A stretch of DNA of 64,000 bases from NCBI GenBank assembly GCA_023957775.1, contig JAMLGR010000002.1:243602-307601 (forward strand), given 5' to 3'. The notes beneath the pieces are model-generated. The model was given only the letters and a program-made list of their open reading frames with translations, made no database searches and was not told the origin of the DNA. This document shows, piece after piece, positions 63,635-64,000 of this stretch. The DNA comes from Fimbriimonadaceae bacterium. GTDB lineage: Bacteria; Armatimonadota; Fimbriimonadia; Fimbriimonadales; Fimbriimonadaceae. The position numbers and the translations under genes are program-made. Each line of letters opens with the position of its first letter. Position 1 is the stretch's first letter.

Positions 63635-64000
63635 ATGGCAACTCTTCATCCTCAATCCGAAATCCGCAATCCGAAATCGCCGATCCTCTGGCCCTCGATC
63701 GCCCTGACGCTTTTCTTCATCGTGTTCACGGGCATTGTTTTCCCGCTCGTGATCTGGGGCATCGCCCAGGCGGTCTTCCCGCACCAGGCCAACGGCAGCC
63801 TGATCAAGAACGAGCAGGGACAAGTGGTCGGCTCGGAGCTGCTCGGCCAGACGTTCAGCAAACCCGAGTACTTCCACACGCGCCCTTCGGCGGCGGGCGG
63901 CGGCTATGACGCCGCCAACTCCAGCGGCACGAACCTCGGCCCGACAAGCGACAAGCTGATCAACGGCGTCGAGGACGATCCGGCGACGAAGGACGCCGAT
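63635..64000 (+). CDS. kdpC: Potassium-transporting ATPase subunit C, N-terminal part (cut by window edge)
   Basis: The first 122 residues are visible: an unusual hydrophilic start (ATLHPQSEIRNPKSP), a membrane helix (~20-45: ALTLFFIVFTGIVFPLVIWG), and the KdpC blocks GSLI...GQVVGSELLGQTF, YFHTRPSAAG and YDAANSSGTNLGPTS. The first ~18 residues are encoded by a short AATCCGAAATC-type repeat, so the true start could lie further in (no later ATG is seen before the helix). No kdpDE sensor genes are within the window. Confidence 0.95.
   Translation, partial: MATLHPQSEIRNPKSPILWPSIALTLFFIVFTGIVFPLVIWGIAQAVFPHQANGSLIKNEQGQVVGSELLGQTFSKPEYFHTRPSAAGGGYDAANSSGTNLGPTSDKLINGVEDDPATKDAD
63652..63686. repeat. 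AATCCGAAATC/AATCCGCAATC repeat inside the kdpC start
   Basis: Three imperfect copies of an 11-bp unit (TCAATCCGAAA, TCCGCAATCCGAAA) encode part of the kdpC N-terminus. A shorter relative, GATCCGAAATCCGATCC, occurs at 59476-59492 ahead of kdp. From memory, similar sequences are scattered in intergenic DNA of several bacterial phyla. Confidence 0.6.

Overview
The window is GC-rich, densely packed bacterial DNA with no rRNA, tRNA, CRISPR array or insertion sequence that I can see. Four features occur together: two pairs of cytochrome/DUF1549/DUF1553 plus DUF1501 proteins, a PEP-CTERM sorted protein, a protein with a DUF1559-like C-terminus, and two large DUF2339 membrane proteins. This combination suggests a Gram-negative member of Armatimonadota (Fimbriimonadia-like), or less likely Planctomycetota/Verrucomicrobiota. 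The assignment is an inference from gene content only.

Region 1 (about 1-17,400, almost all minus strand) is a multiheme cytochrome block. It holds the start of a NapC/NirT (ImcH/CymA-like) quinol oxidase, two tandem paralogues that fuse a seven-heme domain to a cytochrome b domain (CbcL-like), and a tetraheme/FeS/NrfD quinone module. It also holds a CcmF heme-ligation protein, an octaheme lipoprotein, an MtrB/PioB-like outer-membrane barrel, a DmsE/MtrA-like decaheme cytochrome, and four paralogous small periplasmic proteins that each combine one heme site with one EF-hand. Together these would form a complete chain from the quinone pool through the periplasm and across the outer membrane. 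It is a candidate extracellular electron transfer system (metal reduction or iron oxidation), and the most interesting part of the window. A divergent LuxR-HTH/PAS regulator sits at its edge.

Region 2 (18,262-25,102) is a formate operon: a CysK-like enzyme, an NAD-linked formate dehydrogenase (FdhB with a NuoE-like cluster domain, FdhA with Mo-bisPGD), and formate-tetrahydrofolate ligase. It links formate to NADH and to one-carbon metabolism.

Region 3 (25,169-41,435) is mixed. It has an Old Yellow Enzyme with an operator-like promoter, a site-2 protease with CBS domains, a DUF1553/DUF1501 pair, a PEMT-like methyltransferase, DUF2339, a PEP-CTERM protein, a zinc alcohol dehydrogenase, an M1 aminopeptidase and an S8 protease.

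Region 4 (41,481-42,954) is a compact nitrosative-stress operon: NsrR-type Rrf2 regulator, ferredoxin and RIC/ScdA iron-sulfur repair protein, preceded by a 7-7-7 palindrome. Region 5 (42,951-56,963) has catabolic and surface genes (DUF4838 protein, GNAT and Pat-type acetyltransferases, a second DUF1501/DUF1553 pair, a glycoside-hydrolase-like protein, a sulfatase).

Region 6 (56,993-64,000) holds a zinc-ribbon/TerC/Usp operon controlled by a clear yybP-ykoY manganese riboswitch with its terminator. Divergent from it is the kdp potassium ATPase operon, including kdpF and another 30-residue ORF, running off the right edge. Several genes (ccmF and both DUF1553 genes) have a -10 box exactly six bases before the start codon, suggesting leaderless mRNAs.
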